Under the pieces are notes generated by a model, which saw only the letters and a list, made by a program, of their open reading frames with translations, was not told where the DNA came from and did not search any database. DNA of 28,168 nucleotides, taken from positions 1-28,168 of the forward strand of contig QNBX01000044.1 of assembly GCA_003644265.1 (NCBI GenBank). Reading direction: 5' to 3'. The DNA comes from Planctomycetota bacterium. Lineage in GTDB: Bacteria > Planctomycetota > B15-G4. The position numbers were made by a program, and so were the translations under genes. Of the stretch, positions 16,785 to 25,163 are shown one piece after another (positions within the stretch are counted from its first letter, which is position 1; each line of letters starts with the position of its first letter).

Positions 16785-17903
16785 GTGGCCAAGGACATCG
16801 CCTTCCGGCTGCTGGCCAGCGACCCCAGCGGCGCCCGCCGCGCGCGCTTCGAGACCAGCCACGGTGTGGTGGAGACGCCGAGCTTCATGCCCGTGGGCAC
16901 CCAGGGCACGGTCAAGGCGGTGCTGCCGCGCGACCTCGAGCAGATCGGTCCGCGCGTCATCCTGGCCAACACCTATCACATGAGCCTGGGCGAGCGCACC
17001 GAGCTGGTGGAGCGGCGCGGGGGCCTGCACGCGTTCATGGCCTGGCCCCGCAGCATCCTCACGGACTCCGGCGGCTTCCAGGTGTTCAGCCTGCCGGAGC
17101 GCGAGGTCAGCGAGGACGGTGTGACCTTCGCCACGGGCAAGGGCAAGCCGCGTATGCTGCTCGACCCCGAGGGCTCCATGGACATCCAGCGCCGCCTGGG
17201 CGCGGACATCGTGATGGCCTTCGACGAGTGCTGCGCGCACGACGCCCCGGCGCGCTATCTGCGCCAGAGCGTCGACCGCACCACGCGCTGGGCCGAGCGC
17301 TGCCGCGCGAGCAAGCTGGCGCCGCATCAGTTCCTGTTCGGCATCGTGCAGGGCGGGCTGGACGAGGGTCTGCGCCGGCGCAGCGCCGCGGCCATCCGCG
17401 ACCTGGACTTCGACGGCTACGCCATCGGCGGCGTGAGCGTGGGCGAGGGCCACGAGCGCATGTGCGCGGTCACGGGCTGGACGGCGCCGCTGCTGCCGGA
17501 GGACCGCCCTCGCTATCTGATGGGGGTGGGGCTGCCCGAGGACATCCTCGAGGCGGTGGAGCGCGGCATGGACATGTTCGACTGTGTCATCCCCACGCGC
17601 TACGCCCGCGGCGGCACGCTGTTCACGCGCAAAGGCATGCTGCGCATCGGCGACAAGCTGCACCGCCATGACACGGCGGCGCTCGACGGCAAGTGCGGCT
17701 GCTACACCTGCGCGCACTACGACCGCATGACCTTGCGGCATCTGCACTACTGCCATGAGCCGGTGTTCGAGACCCTGGCCTCGATCCACAACCTGCAGTT
17801 CTATGAGGACCTGATGGCCTCCTGCCGGCACGAGATCGAGCGGCGGCGCTTCGTGCCCTGGAAGACGGCCTTTCTGCGCCGCTACGGGGCCGCCCGGAGC
17901 TGA
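16785..17903 (+). CDS. tgt: tRNA-guanine transglycosylase (queuine/preQ1 tRNA-ribosyltransferase)
   Basis: Exchanges G34 of GUN-anticodon tRNAs for the queuosine precursor preQ1. 372 residues from the GTG at 16785, which has GGAG (16772-16775) 9 nt upstream. Motifs are VETPSFMPVGTQGTVKA, ILANTYHM, ILTDSGGFQVFSL with the substrate-binding Asp, MAFDEC, the GIVQGG loop, YAIGGVSVGE, YLMGVGLPEDI and MFDCVIPTRYARGGTLFT with the nucleophilic Asp. The zinc site CGCYTC plus a later Cys/His (HYCHE) is complete. The Tyr in PTRYARGG is an uncommon variant of PTRNARNG or PTRVARHG. The only tRNA in the window, Asn-GTT, is one of its substrates; no queF, queD or queA is present here. Confidence 0.96.
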   Translation: MAKDIAFRLLASDPSGARRARFETSHGVVETPSFMPVGTQGTVKAVLPRDLEQIGPRVILANTYHMSLGERTELVERRGGLHAFMAWPRSILTDSGGFQVFSLPEREVSEDGVTFATGKGKPRMLLDPEGSMDIQRRLGADIVMAFDECCAHDAPARYLRQSVDRTTRWAERCRASKLAPHQFLFGIVQGGLDEGLRRRSAAAIRDLDFDGYAIGGVSVGEGHERMCAVTGWTAPLLPEDRPRYLMGVGLPEDILEAVERGMDMFDCVIPTRYARGGTLFTRKGMLRIGDKLHRHDTAALDGKCGCYTCAHYDRMTLRHLHYCHEPVFETLASIHNLQFYEDLMASCRHEIERRRFVPWKTAFLRRYGAARS

Positions 17904-17922
17904 CCCGGCCTCGGCCGGGTTT
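17903..17922 (+). terminator. Probable terminator after tgt
   Basis: A 7-bp perfect inverted repeat (17903-17909 with 17914-17920) with loop CTCG starts at the last base of the tgt stop and is followed by only a short TT. The remaining gap to 18130 is GC-rich, with several minor dyads and no gene. Confidence 0.45.
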
Positions 17923-18129
17923 CGCGCCCGATTCCGCCGGGCTTCGGATTGGGGGCCACGCACAGGGCCGGACCGGAGCGCGATCGCGTCGCGCCTGAGA
18001 GGCCTCCGGACGTCAACGCCGGACGCCTCACTCGCGTCATCTCCGGCGATTGACCGGAGAGCTTAAACTCCAAACCGCAGCTGGCCGATCAGTCTTCGGA
18101 CAGCCCGATCGATCCCTGCGGAGTCCGCC

Positions 18130-18906
18130 ATGCAACTCGTCAACAAGATCACCCTGGCCCTGTTTGCCGCGCTGTGCCTGCCCGCCTGCAGCATGAGCAT
18201 CGCGAGCAGCGTGAGCGAACACGGCGGCGTGCTGTACCTGGATGATGTGGCTCTGGAGTTCGAGCGCGAGATCGAACTGACGGGGGTGCTGGACAGCAGC
18301 GAACTGCGCCTCAGCACGCACATGGGCAGCATCGCTGTGACGGGCACCACGGATGGCGAGGTGGCGCTGGTGTTGGTGCTGCACACGGAGTTCGAGGGCG
18401 ATGGGGAGGTCTCGTTGAGCGCTGGGGCGTTGAAGGCGAGCTCACTGCAAGGCGGCAAGCTGCTGGTGGATTCCATCCGCGGGACGATCCCGATGGGAAC
18501 CAGCCTGCACGTGCAGTCGGGTACGGGCCGCATCGTCATCCGCGACATGGACGCCCAGGCCGACCTCGATGTGGACTCCGGTACGGGCAACGTGTTTGTG
18601 AGTGGAGGCGCTGTCCACGCGCTCAAGGTGTCTACCGGCACCGGGGATGTGCGCCTGGACAACCTGCGCGCCGAGACCGTTCGCCTGAGCTCGGGCACAG
18701 GCCGGATGGCCATCGAGCACTGCCATATCGGGTCGATCCGGGGCGAGAGCGGCACCGGCGAGTTCGTCTTCCGCAACAGTGAGGTCGACCGCGCTGACCT
18801 GACCTCCGGGACCGGCGATGTGCGCCTGCTCGACACCCTGGTGAGCAAACTGGAGAGCAGCCTGGGCACCGGTGACGTCTTCATGGAGCGCAGCCAAGAC
18901 GACTGA
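18130..18906 (+). CDS. Lipoprotein with 19-residue SGTG repeats (DUF4097-like beta solenoid)
   Basis: 258 residues. The signal peptide MQLVNKITLALFAALCLPAC ends in a lipobox with cysteine 20, so the product should be lipid-anchored. From residue 130 onward the motif (S/T)GTG recurs at 130, 150, 169, 188, 207, 226 and 245, a near-exact 19-residue period. Each copy is followed by a short beta strand such as RIVIRD, NVFVSG, DVRLDN or DVFMER. This fits a right-handed parallel beta solenoid like DUF4097 putative adhesins. A degenerate copy, HMGSIAVTG, occurs near 64. Shine-Dalgarno GCGGAG (18118-18123) is 6 nt upstream. It is monocistronic by spacing. Function is unknown; a cell-surface structural or stress role is inferred only from family. 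Confidence 0.8.
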   Translation: MQLVNKITLALFAALCLPACSMSIASSVSEHGGVLYLDDVALEFEREIELTGVLDSSELRLSTHMGSIAVTGTTDGEVALVLVLHTEFEGDGEVSLSAGALKASSLQGGKLLVDSIRGTIPMGTSLHVQSGTGRIVIRDMDAQADLDVDSGTGNVFVSGGAVHALKVSTGTGDVRLDNLRAETVRLSSGTGRMAIEHCHIGSIRGESGTGEFVFRNSEVDRADLTSGTGDVRLLDTLVSKLESSLGTGDVFMERSQDD

Positions 18907-18980
18907 AGGGCCAGGAAATGGTCCTCCTCCACGGCTCTGCGGCATTGATCAGCCTGTCACGATGAGCTGACATCTGCGAC

Positions 18981-19019
18981 TTGCCTTGCGTCATCACCGC
19001 GTTATGATCTCGTGATGAC
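18981..19019 (+). promoter_or_regulatory. Promoter with operator-like inverted repeat at the ArsR-methyltransferase start
   Basis: TTGCCT (18981-18986) and TATGAT (19003-19008), 16 bp apart, resemble sigma-70 -35 and -10 boxes. Transcription would begin at about 19014-19016, on the start codon itself. An 8-bp perfect inverted repeat, GTCATCAC (18990-18997) and GTGATGAC (19012-19019) with a 14-bp centre, straddles the -10 box. That is a good position for an autorepressor of the ArsR family. Confidence 0.5.
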
Positions 19020-19977
19020 CGTCGCGACCCACTCCCTTCCCAGCCTGTTGCGGGTGCTCTCAGACGAGACCCGGCTGCGCATCCTGCGCCTGGCGGCCCA
19101 GGCTGAGCTGTCCGTAGGCGAGATCGCACGCTGTCTGGCCATGGGTCAGAGCCGGGTCAGCAACCACCTCAAGATCCTGCGCGAGGTGGGCCTGGTGGGC
19201 GAGCGCCACGAGGGCAGCTACACCTTCTGCCGGCTCGAGGTGCCGCGCGGGGCGGTGGGTCAACTCTGGGACGCCCTGGCCCCGGCGCTCGACAGCGTGG
19301 AGGCGCGCGACGCCGATCAGGCCCGCTTGGCGGTGGTGCTGGCCGAGCGCAGCGACAGCCGCTCGTTCTTCGACCGCATCGCCGGCGATTGGGACGTCAT
19401 CGGCAGCGACTTCAAGCTGGGTACGGGGCGCCTCTCGGCGGCGTCGTGCCTGGTGGATCGCGCGCTCACCGTGGCCGATGTGGGCTGCGGTACGGGCTAC
19501 CTCGCCGCGGCGCTCGGTCGACGCGTCGGACGGCTGGTGTGCGTCGACAACTCGCCCGCCATGCTGGACCACGCGCGCGCCAACCTGGCGGGTGCAAGCG
19601 CCCAGGTTGAATACCGCCTGGGCGTCATCGAAGAGTTGCCCATCGCCGATCAGGAGGTGGACGCAGCCTTCGCCCACATGGTGTTGCATCATCTGTCCGA
19701 CACGCGCGCCGGCCTGGCCGAGATGGTGCGCATCGTGCGCCCCGGTGGGCTGGTGTGCTGCGTCGACTTGCTGCCCCACCGAGAGTGCTGGATGCGCGCT
19801 GAGATGGCTGATACGCGCCTCGGGCTCGACCCCGCCGTGCTCGAAGACGACCTGCTGGCCAGCGGCCTGGTGCAGGTCGAACACGAGATCCTCGCAGACC
19901 GCTATCTGGTCGATGCGCCGGGTGGCCGGCGTGTCGAACTCCCCCTTCATCTCGTCCGCGGACGCAAACCTGCGTGA
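19015..19977 (+). CDS. ArsR-family regulator fused to SAM-dependent methyltransferase (SahR-like context)
   Basis: 320 residues from ATG 19015 (a GTG one codon earlier is the alternative). The N-terminal winged helix-turn-helix (about 1-95) contains [21 protein letters not shown] and a recognition helix [17 protein letters not shown]. The arsenic or zinc cysteine motif (ELCVCD type) of metal-sensing ArsR proteins is absent. After the [11 protein letters not shown] linker comes a class I methyltransferase: motif I DVGCGTG (about 155-161), [14 protein letters not shown] and [12 protein letters not shown]. ahcY follows immediately. Such fusions next to ahcY point to control by S-adenosylhomocysteine or SAM, as established for the ArsR-type SahR. 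It is probably an autorepressor and a regulator of ahcY; whether the methyltransferase domain is catalytic is unknown. Confidence 0.88.
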   Translation: MTVATHSLPSLLRVLSDETRLRILRLAAQAELSVGEIARCLAMGQSRVSNHLKILREVGLVGERHEGSYTFCRLEVPRGAVGQLWDALAPALDSVEARDADQARLAVVLAERSDSRSFFDRIAGDWDVIGSDFKLGTGRLSAASCLVDRALTVADVGCGTGYLAAALGRRVGRLVCVDNSPAMLDHARANLAGASAQVEYRLGVIEELPIADQEVDAAFAHMVLHHLSDTRAGLAEMVRIVRPGGLVCCVDLLPHRECWMRAEMADTRLGLDPAVLEDDLLASGLVQVEHEILADRYLVDAPGGRRVELPLHLVRGRKPA

Positions 19978-20009
19978 CCCGCGGCGCCTTTTTACCGGAG
20001 AATACCGAC

Positions 20010-21329
20010 GTGAGCGATACGACGACCATGACCGAAGACCACAAGGTCGCCGACATGTCCCTGGCCGATTGGGGCCGCAGGGAGATCATGTTGGCCGAGA
20101 AGGAGATGCCAGGCCTGATGTACTTCCGCGAGAAGCACAAGGCCGCGCAACCGCTCAAGGGCGCGCGCATCGCCGGCTGCCTGCACATGACCATCCAGAC
20201 CGCCGTGCTGATGGAGACGCTGATCGACCTCGGCGCCGAGCTGCGCTGGAGCAGCTGCAACATCTTCAGCACCCAGGATCACGCGGCCGCCGCCATGGTC
20301 GCCGCCGGCATCCCCACCTTCGCCTGGAAGGGTGAGACCCAGGAGGAGGCCGACTGGTGCATCGAGCAGACCATCGTCTGGCCCGGCGACGTGGGCCCGA
20401 ACATGGTGCTCGACGACGGCGGTGACCTGACCGCCATGCTGCACGAGGAGCGCTTCTCCAAGTACATGTCGGAGGTGCGCGGCATCACCGAGGAGACCAC
20501 CACGGGCGTGCACGCCCTGGTCAAGATGTTCAACGAGGGCAAGCTGCTGCGCCCGGCCATCAACGTCAACGACTCGGTCACCAAGTCGAAGTTCGACAAC
20601 CTCTACGGCTGCCGTGAGTCCCTGGCGGACGGCATCAAGCGCGCCACCGACGTGATGGTGGCCGGCAAGGTCGTCGTCGTCGCCGGCTACGGCGACGTGG
20701 GCAAGGGCTGCGCCCGCGCCATGGGTAACTTCGGTGCGCGCGTGATCATCACCGAGATCGACCCCATCTGCGCGCTGCAGGCCGCCATGGAGGGCTACGA
20801 GGTCACCACCATGGAGCAGGCGCTGCTCGAGGGCGACATCTTCGTTACCACCACGGGCTGCCGCGACATCATCACCGCCCAGCACATGTCGGACATGAAG
20901 GACGAGGCCATTGTCTGCAACATCGGTCACTTCGACATCGAGATCGATGTGGCGGGTCTGGTGGCCACCCAGGGCATCCAGAAGCTGGAGATCAAGCCGC
21001 AGGTGGACCGCTACACCTTCGTGGACGGTCACTCCATCATCTTGCTGGCCGAGGGCCGCCTGGTGAACCTGGGCTGCGCCACGGGCCACCCGTCGTTCGT
21101 CATGAGCAACTCCTTCAGCAACCAGGTGCTGGCGCAGATCGAGCTCTGGAACGACTCCGACAAGTACGAGGTGGGCGTCTTCGTGCTGCCCAAGCAGTTG
21201 GACGAAGAGGTGGCTCGCGCGCACCTCGAGAAGCTGGGCGTCAACCTGACCGTCATGACGCAGGTGCAGTCGGACTACCTGGGCCTGCCGCTGGAGGGGC
21301 CCTACAAGCCCGACCACTACCGCTACTGA
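20010..21329 (+). CDS. ahcY: Adenosylhomocysteinase (SAH hydrolase)
   Basis: Hydrolyses S-adenosylhomocysteine to adenosine and homocysteine with bound NAD, clearing the product of all SAM methylations. 439 residues from the GTG at 20010, which has GGAG (19997-20000) 9 nt upstream. An in-frame GTG at 19974 overlapping the upstream stop and an ATG at 20028 are alternatives. Motifs are [28 protein letters not shown] with the substrate-contacting Lys/Asp, the NAD fold [21 protein letters not shown] and the C-terminal [16 protein letters not shown] with the Lys and Tyr that reach the neighbouring subunit. It is cotranscribed with the ArsR-methyltransferase gene and followed by a very strong hairpin. 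Confidence 0.98.
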   Translation: MSDTTTMTEDHKVADMSLADWGRREIMLAEKEMPGLMYFREKHKAAQPLKGARIAGCLHMTIQTAVLMETLIDLGAELRWSSCNIFSTQDHAAAAMVAAGIPTFAWKGETQEEADWCIEQTIVWPGDVGPNMVLDDGGDLTAMLHEERFSKYMSEVRGITEETTTGVHALVKMFNEGKLLRPAINVNDSVTKSKFDNLYGCRESLADGIKRATDVMVAGKVVVVAGYGDVGKGCARAMGNFGARVIITEIDPICALQAAMEGYEVTTMEQALLEGDIFVTTTGCRDIITAQHMSDMKDEAIVCNIGHFDIEIDVAGLVATQGIQKLEIKPQVDRYTFVDGHSIILLAEGRLVNLGCATGHPSFVMSNSFSNQVLAQIELWNDSDKYEVGVFVLPKQLDEEVARAHLEKLGVNLTVMTQVQSDYLGLPLEGPYKPDHYRY

Positions 21330-21350
21330 TCGCCAACGCGTTTGATGCGG

Positions 21351-21388
21351 CATGGGGGGCGGCGCGGTCACGCGTCGCCCCCCGTGCG
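21351..21388 (+). terminator. Long hairpin after ahcY
   Basis: A 17-bp stem (21351-21367 with 21372-21388) with loop GTCA is interrupted only by two G-T wobbles. It begins 21 nt after the ahcY stop. The sequence after it has no T-run, so it is an atypical intrinsic terminator or an mRNA 3'-end stabiliser. It closes the methyl-cycle unit before the next gene's leader. Confidence 0.6.
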
Positions 21389-21445
21389 TTGGGTCCCTCG
21401 GAGCGCTATCCTGGGCGCTTCCCATCGCTTGAGTAAGGAGCCTCC

Positions 21446-22528
21446 GTGCCCAGCACCCAGGAAGTATTCGCCGCGCTGAAAGCCGTCCGCGTGGACGCAG
21501 TTGATAAGGATGTGGTCGCCGCCGGGTTCGTGAAGGACCTGGTCATCTCAGGCGGCGCCGTCTCATTCGAGCTCAAGGTCTCGCTGCCCAAGCCGCCGGC
21601 GCCAGCCGAGGTCGAGGCCTGGCGCGCCGCCAGCGAGCAGGCCGTCAAGGCCCTGCCGGGCGTGACCTCTGCGCACGTCAAGGCTCAAGGCGCCAGCGCC
21701 AAAGCGCCGGGAGCGCGCGACGTCATGCCGCAGGTTCGGCATGTGGTGGCCGTGGCCAGCGGCAAGGGTGGCGTGGGCAAGTCCACCACGGCGGCAAACG
21801 TCGCCCTGGCCCTGGCGCGCAAGGGGCTGCGCGTGGGCCTGCTGGACGCCGACATCTACGGCCCCTCCATGCCCACCATGTTGGGCGTGAATGAGAAGCC
21901 GGTGGCCGTGGACGACAAGCGCATCCGGCCCGTGCAAGCCCACGGCATGTCGATCATGTCGATCGGCTTCCTGGTGGATCCCGACACGCCCATGGTCTGG
22001 CGCGGCCCCATGGTGCACGGCGCCCTGTCGCAGTTCCTGGAGCAGGTCGACTGGGGCGAACTCGACTACGTCATCGTCGACATGCCGCCCGGTACCGGTG
22101 ACGCCCAGCTCACGCTGACCCAGCGCGCGCCGCTCTCGGGCGCCGTGATCGTGAGCACGCCCCAGCAGGTCTCGCTGATCGACGCGCGCAAGGGGCTCAA
22201 GATGTTCGAGCAGGTGCGCGTGCCGGTGCTCGGCCTGATCGAGAACATGAGCTACCTGGTCGCCGACGGTGTGGACGGCGAGCTCGACCTGTTCGGTCGC
22301 GGCTCGGTGGCCAGGGCCGCCGCCGAACTCAAGGTGCCGTTCCTGGGCGAGGTGCCGCTGCAGCCGGCGGTCTCCGCCAGCGGCGACGCCGGCACGCCGA
22401 TCGTGTCGGCCGACCCCGAATGCGCTGCCGCCCGGGCCTACATGGCCGTGGCCGAGGCCATCCACGCGGCCCTGGACGGAGCGGAAGAAGCCAAGCGCGG
22501 CCTGGGCTCCATGGCCTGGCAGGCGTGA
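21446..22528 (+). CDS. Mrp/NBP35 (ApbC) family P-loop ATPase with N-terminal MIP18 domain, Fe-S cysteines missing
   Basis: 360 residues, GTG start with AAGGAG (21435-21440) 5 nt upstream. Residues 1-80 form a MIP18/DUF59 domain. The deviant P-loop GKGGVGKST is at 106-114, followed by LLDADIYGPSMPTMLG, VWRGPMVHGAL and DYVIVDMPPGTGDAQLTL, all standard for the Mrp/ApbC Fe-S cluster carrier family. Unusually, the loop after ENMSY (267-270), which normally carries the CxxC that binds a bridging [4Fe-4S] cluster, reads LVADGVDGELDLFG. The TPACP-type Cys of the MIP18 domain is also replaced (LPKPPAPAE). The only Cys in the protein is C326. The stop overlaps the DUF971 gene start. ATP binding is secure; Fe-S carriage by this chain alone is doubtful. 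Confidence 0.93.
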   Translation: MPSTQEVFAALKAVRVDAVDKDVVAAGFVKDLVISGGAVSFELKVSLPKPPAPAEVEAWRAASEQAVKALPGVTSAHVKAQGASAKAPGARDVMPQVRHVVAVASGKGGVGKSTTAANVALALARKGLRVGLLDADIYGPSMPTMLGVNEKPVAVDDKRIRPVQAHGMSIMSIGFLVDPDTPMVWRGPMVHGALSQFLEQVDWGELDYVIVDMPPGTGDAQLTLTQRAPLSGAVIVSTPQQVSLIDARKGLKMFEQVRVPVLGLIENMSYLVADGVDGELDLFGRGSVARAAAELKVPFLGEVPLQPAVSASGDAGTPIVSADPECAAARAYMAVAEAIHAALDGAEEAKRGLGSMAWQA

Positions 22529-22890
22529 GCGCGCTCCCGTCCGGGCTGACGCCCACCGGCCTGTCCCAGGACGGACCGGACCTGCTGGTCGTGGCCTGGA
22601 GCGACGGTCGCTGCACCCGCCACCCCGTGCGCCGGCTGCGGCTGGCGTGCCGTTGTGCCCAGTGCATCGACGAATGGAGCGGGGAGGCCCTGCTCAACCC
22701 GGACAGCGTGCCCGCGGGCGTGCGCCCGTTGCAAATCGACCCGGTGGGCCTCTACGGTCTGCAGTTCCAATGGAGCGACGGCCACTCCACCGGGATCTAC
22801 ACCTTTGAGACCTTGTGGGACACGGCCGAGCCCACCAGCGGCGACATCCCTGTGGCCGACACCAGCGCAGACGGAGAGCGTGGATCATGA
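22525..22890 (+). CDS. DUF971 protein (HCF101 C-terminal/GBBH N-terminal-like)
   Basis: 121 residues from the GTG that shares GTGA with the Mrp/ApbC stop. Family features are [19 protein letters not shown], the cysteine cluster [14 protein letters not shown] (commonly CxCAxCxxE in DUF971), [28 protein letters not shown] and LW near the end. DUF971 is the C-terminal domain of plant HCF101, where it is fused to MIP18 and Mrp domains; here it is a separate overlapping gene. It also resembles the N-terminal domain of gamma-butyrobetaine hydroxylase. A shared Fe-S role with the Mrp-like partner is an inference from fusion and coupling. Its stop overlaps the glyA ATG (ATGA). Confidence 0.87.
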   Translation: MSALPSGLTPTGLSQDGPDLLVVAWSDGRCTRHPVRRLRLACRCAQCIDEWSGEALLNPDSVPAGVRPLQIDPVGLYGLQFQWSDGHSTGIYTFETLWDTAEPTSGDIPVADTSADGERGS

Positions 22891-24128
22891 GTGAGTTGTC
22901 CCAGGTCGACCCCGAGATCTACACGGCGATCGAGGCTGAGTCCCGCCGGCAGCACGACGATCTGGAGCTGATCGCCTCCGAGAACACGACCTCGCTGGCG
23001 GTGCGTGAGGCGGTGGGTTCGGTGCTCACCAACAAGTACGCCGAGGGCTATCCCGGCCGACGCTACTACGGCGGCTGCGAGCACGTCGACGTGGTGGAGC
23101 GCCTGGCGCGCGAGCGGGCCAAGGCGCTCTTCGGCGCCGAGCGGGCCAACGTCCAACCGCACTCGGGAAGCCAGGCCAACATGGCCGTGCTGATGTCGCT
23201 GCTGGAGCCCGGTGACTCGTTCATGGCCATGGACCTGGCCCACGGCGGGCACCTGACCCACGGACACCCGCTCAACTTCTCCGGCCGCCTGTACACGCCG
23301 GTCTTCTACGGCGTCGAGCGTGAGACCGAGCGCATCGACATGGACGTGGTCGGGGCCCTCGCGCGGGAGCAGCGCCCGAAGCTGATCCTGGCCGGCGCCA
23401 GCGCCTACTCGCGACACATCGACTTTGCGGCCTTCGCGGCCCTGGCCGAGGAGATCGGCGCGGTGCTCATGGTCGACATGGCGCACATCGCGGGCCTGGT
23501 GGCGGCGGGTGTACACCCCAGCCCGGTCCCGCACGCCGACGTGGTCACGCTGACCACCCACAAGAGCCTGCGCGGCCCGCGCGGCGGCATGATCCTGTCC
23601 CGCGCCGGCAAGATGAAGTCGGTCAACAGCCGGGTCTTCCCGGGCATCCAGGGCGGGCCGCTCATGCACGTCATCGCCGGCAAGGCGGTGGCGCTGAAGG
23701 AGGCCAGCCAGCCGTCCTTCCGCGAGTACCAGCAGCGCGTGGTCGACAGCGCCGCGGCCATGTCGACGCGCCTCGCTGAGCGCGGCCAGCGGCTGGTGTC
23801 GGGCGGCACGGACAACCACCTGCTCATGCTGGACGTGGGCGCGGGTGGCCTGTCGGGCGCCGACGCGGAGGCCGCGCTGGGGCGCGCACGCATCACCGTC
23901 AACAAGAACATGATCCCCTTCGACACGCGACCGCCCATGCAGGCCAGCGGTATCCGCCTGGGCACGCCGGCGCTGTGCACGCGTGGCTTCGACGCCGAGG
24001 CCTGTCGCCGCGTGGCCGATCTGATCGCGGACGTGCTCGAGGCGCCCAGCGACGAGTCGGTCATCGCCGACGTGCGGCGCCGCGTGGCCGAGCTGGCCGA
24101 CGCACATCCCGTCGCGGCGCTGGCGTGA
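22887..24128 (+). CDS. glyA: Serine hydroxymethyltransferase
   Basis: PLP enzyme that converts serine and THF to glycine and 5,10-methylene-THF, the main source of one-carbon units. 413 residues, normal bacterial length. Motifs are [12 protein letters not shown] near the N-terminus, [47 protein letters not shown], the PLP-lysine segment [17 protein letters not shown] and [17 protein letters not shown] (22873-22876) lies 10 nt before ATG. An extension upstream to 22815 is rejected because it overlaps DUF971 in another frame. It is translationally coupled to the DUF971 gene and followed after 23 bp by an exonuclease gene. Its one-carbon output complements the SAH and methyl-cycle genes just upstream. 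Confidence 0.98.
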   Translation: MSELSQVDPEIYTAIEAESRRQHDDLELIASENTTSLAVREAVGSVLTNKYAEGYPGRRYYGGCEHVDVVERLARERAKALFGAERANVQPHSGSQANMAVLMSLLEPGDSFMAMDLAHGGHLTHGHPLNFSGRLYTPVFYGVERETERIDMDVVGALAREQRPKLILAGASAYSRHIDFAAFAALAEEIGAVLMVDMAHIAGLVAAGVHPSPVPHADVVTLTTHKSLRGPRGGMILSRAGKMKSVNSRVFPGIQGGPLMHVIAGKAVALKEASQPSFREYQQRVVDSAAAMSTRLAERGQRLVSGGTDNHLLMLDVGAGGLSGADAEAALGRARITVNKNMIPFDTRPPMQASGIRLGTPALCTRGFDAEACRRVADLIADVLEAPSDESVIADVRRRVAELADAHPVAALA

Positions 24129-24151
24129 CCCGCCAGCGCGAGGGCTGAGCG

Positions 24152-24856
24152 GTGGTGGGGTCCGGCGACACCTACGTGATCGACATCGAGACCGTGGGCA
24201 CGCCCTGGTCGTCGCTGGATGAGAAGACCCGCGAGTACCTGCTCGGGCGCGTGTCCGGCGACGGCGAGCGCGAGTCCGTGCCGCACCGCCTCGGTCTGTC
24301 TCCTGGCACGGGCCGCGTGATCGTGATCGGCATGCTGAACGTGTCCAACGGCAAGGGCGGCGTGTTCGTCGAGGGCCGCGCGCACGGCTGGACGGCGGAC
24401 GGCCCCGAGGGCTTCAAGCGCTTCGACGGCGACGAGACCGAGCTGCTGCAGGAGTTCTGGCGCATGCTCGGCAGCAACGCCCGCCGCATCGTCAGCTTCA
24501 ACGGGCGCGGCTTCGACGGCCCCTTCCTGATGCTGCGCTCAGCCATGCACGACGTGCGGCCCAGCCTGAATCTGGTGGGCTACCGCTTCTCGCTCGATCC
24601 GCACTGCGACCTGGCCGAGGTGCTGAGCTTCTACGGCGCCACGCGCGAGCGCTTCAGCCTCGACTACTGGTGCCGGCGCTTCGACATCACCTCGCCCAAG
24701 CAGGAGGGGCTCGACGGCTCACAGGTGCAGCAGGTCTACGAGGACGGAGGCATCGATCAGATCGTCGAGTACTGCGTGCGCGACGTCATGGCCACCGCCG
24801 CGCTGTACGCGCGGCTGGAGCCCACGCTCGTGTCGGTGCTCAGCAGCCGGCGCTGA
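24152..24856 (+). CDS. Predicted PolB-like 3'-5' exonuclease (DEDDy family)
   Basis: 234 residues with an RNase H-like exonuclease fold. The acidic set expected for DEDDy nucleases is visible: D11 and E13 in YVIDIET (ExoI), D122 in SFNGRGFDGPFL (ExoII), and Y207 with D211 in EYCVRDVMAT (ExoIII). HCDLAEVLSFYG and SLDYWCRRFDI match the family annotated as a predicted exonuclease related to the PolB proofreading domain. No polymerase domain is attached. The GTG at 24152 has AGGG 7 nt upstream; a second GTG at 24155 is equally possible. It is the last gene of the Mrp-DUF971-glyA run. Substrate (DNA or RNA) is unknown. Confidence 0.85.
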   Translation: MVGSGDTYVIDIETVGTPWSSLDEKTREYLLGRVSGDGERESVPHRLGLSPGTGRVIVIGMLNVSNGKGGVFVEGRAHGWTADGPEGFKRFDGDETELLQEFWRMLGSNARRIVSFNGRGFDGPFLMLRSAMHDVRPSLNLVGYRFSLDPHCDLAEVLSFYGATRERFSLDYWCRRFDITSPKQEGLDGSQVQQVYEDGGIDQIVEYCVRDVMATAALYARLEPTLVSVLSSRR

Positions 24857-25163
24857 AGCAAGGCACCCGTGAGGTGCGACTGGCGCGATCGGACGAGCAT
24901 CGCCGTCACCGGGCTACGCAAGCCGGAGCACAAGTCGAAGGACCTGCGCCCGCCCCCGGGAGCTTCGGCAGCGCCTCGATTTGCCTGTATCAGAGCCGCT
25001 CCGAGGCCCTCTTGTGTCATGAGGCCCGCGCCGAGGTTCAGCAGCCCTGGATCGAGGCGTGGACTCTGCGCCCATCCCATCGAAACCCCACGCGCTGAAG
25101 TGCTCGCGGCCTGTCCACGGCGCTGCCTCGCGACCAAGTCCCCCACGTCCCCTGGTGTCTCAG
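24857..25163. other. 307-bp gap without a convincing gene
   Basis: Open frames across this gap encode only low-complexity Pro/Arg/Ser-rich shadows. A small 5-bp hairpin (24863-24877) just after the exonuclease stop could be a weak terminator. No promoter, riboswitch or repeat stands out. The in-frame extension of the next gene back to 25059 lies here and looks non-coding. Confidence 0.4.

Noticed and set aside
19978..20009. SAH riboswitch upstream of ahcY
   Set aside because: Only 32 nt separate the upstream stop from the ahcY start, too short for the known aptamer; regulation more likely lies with the ArsR-type protein.
19992..21425. 477-codon open frame antisense to ahcY
   Set aside because: It exactly mirrors a high-GC coding gene, its translation is His/Val/Gln-rich without domains, and the plus strand encodes unmistakable SAH hydrolase.
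25059..25163. Upstream extension of the hypothetical membrane protein
   Set aside because: The added 35 residues are Ser/Pro/Arg-rich low complexity and would put a non-hydrophobic tail before the first membrane helix; ATG 25164 is more sensible.
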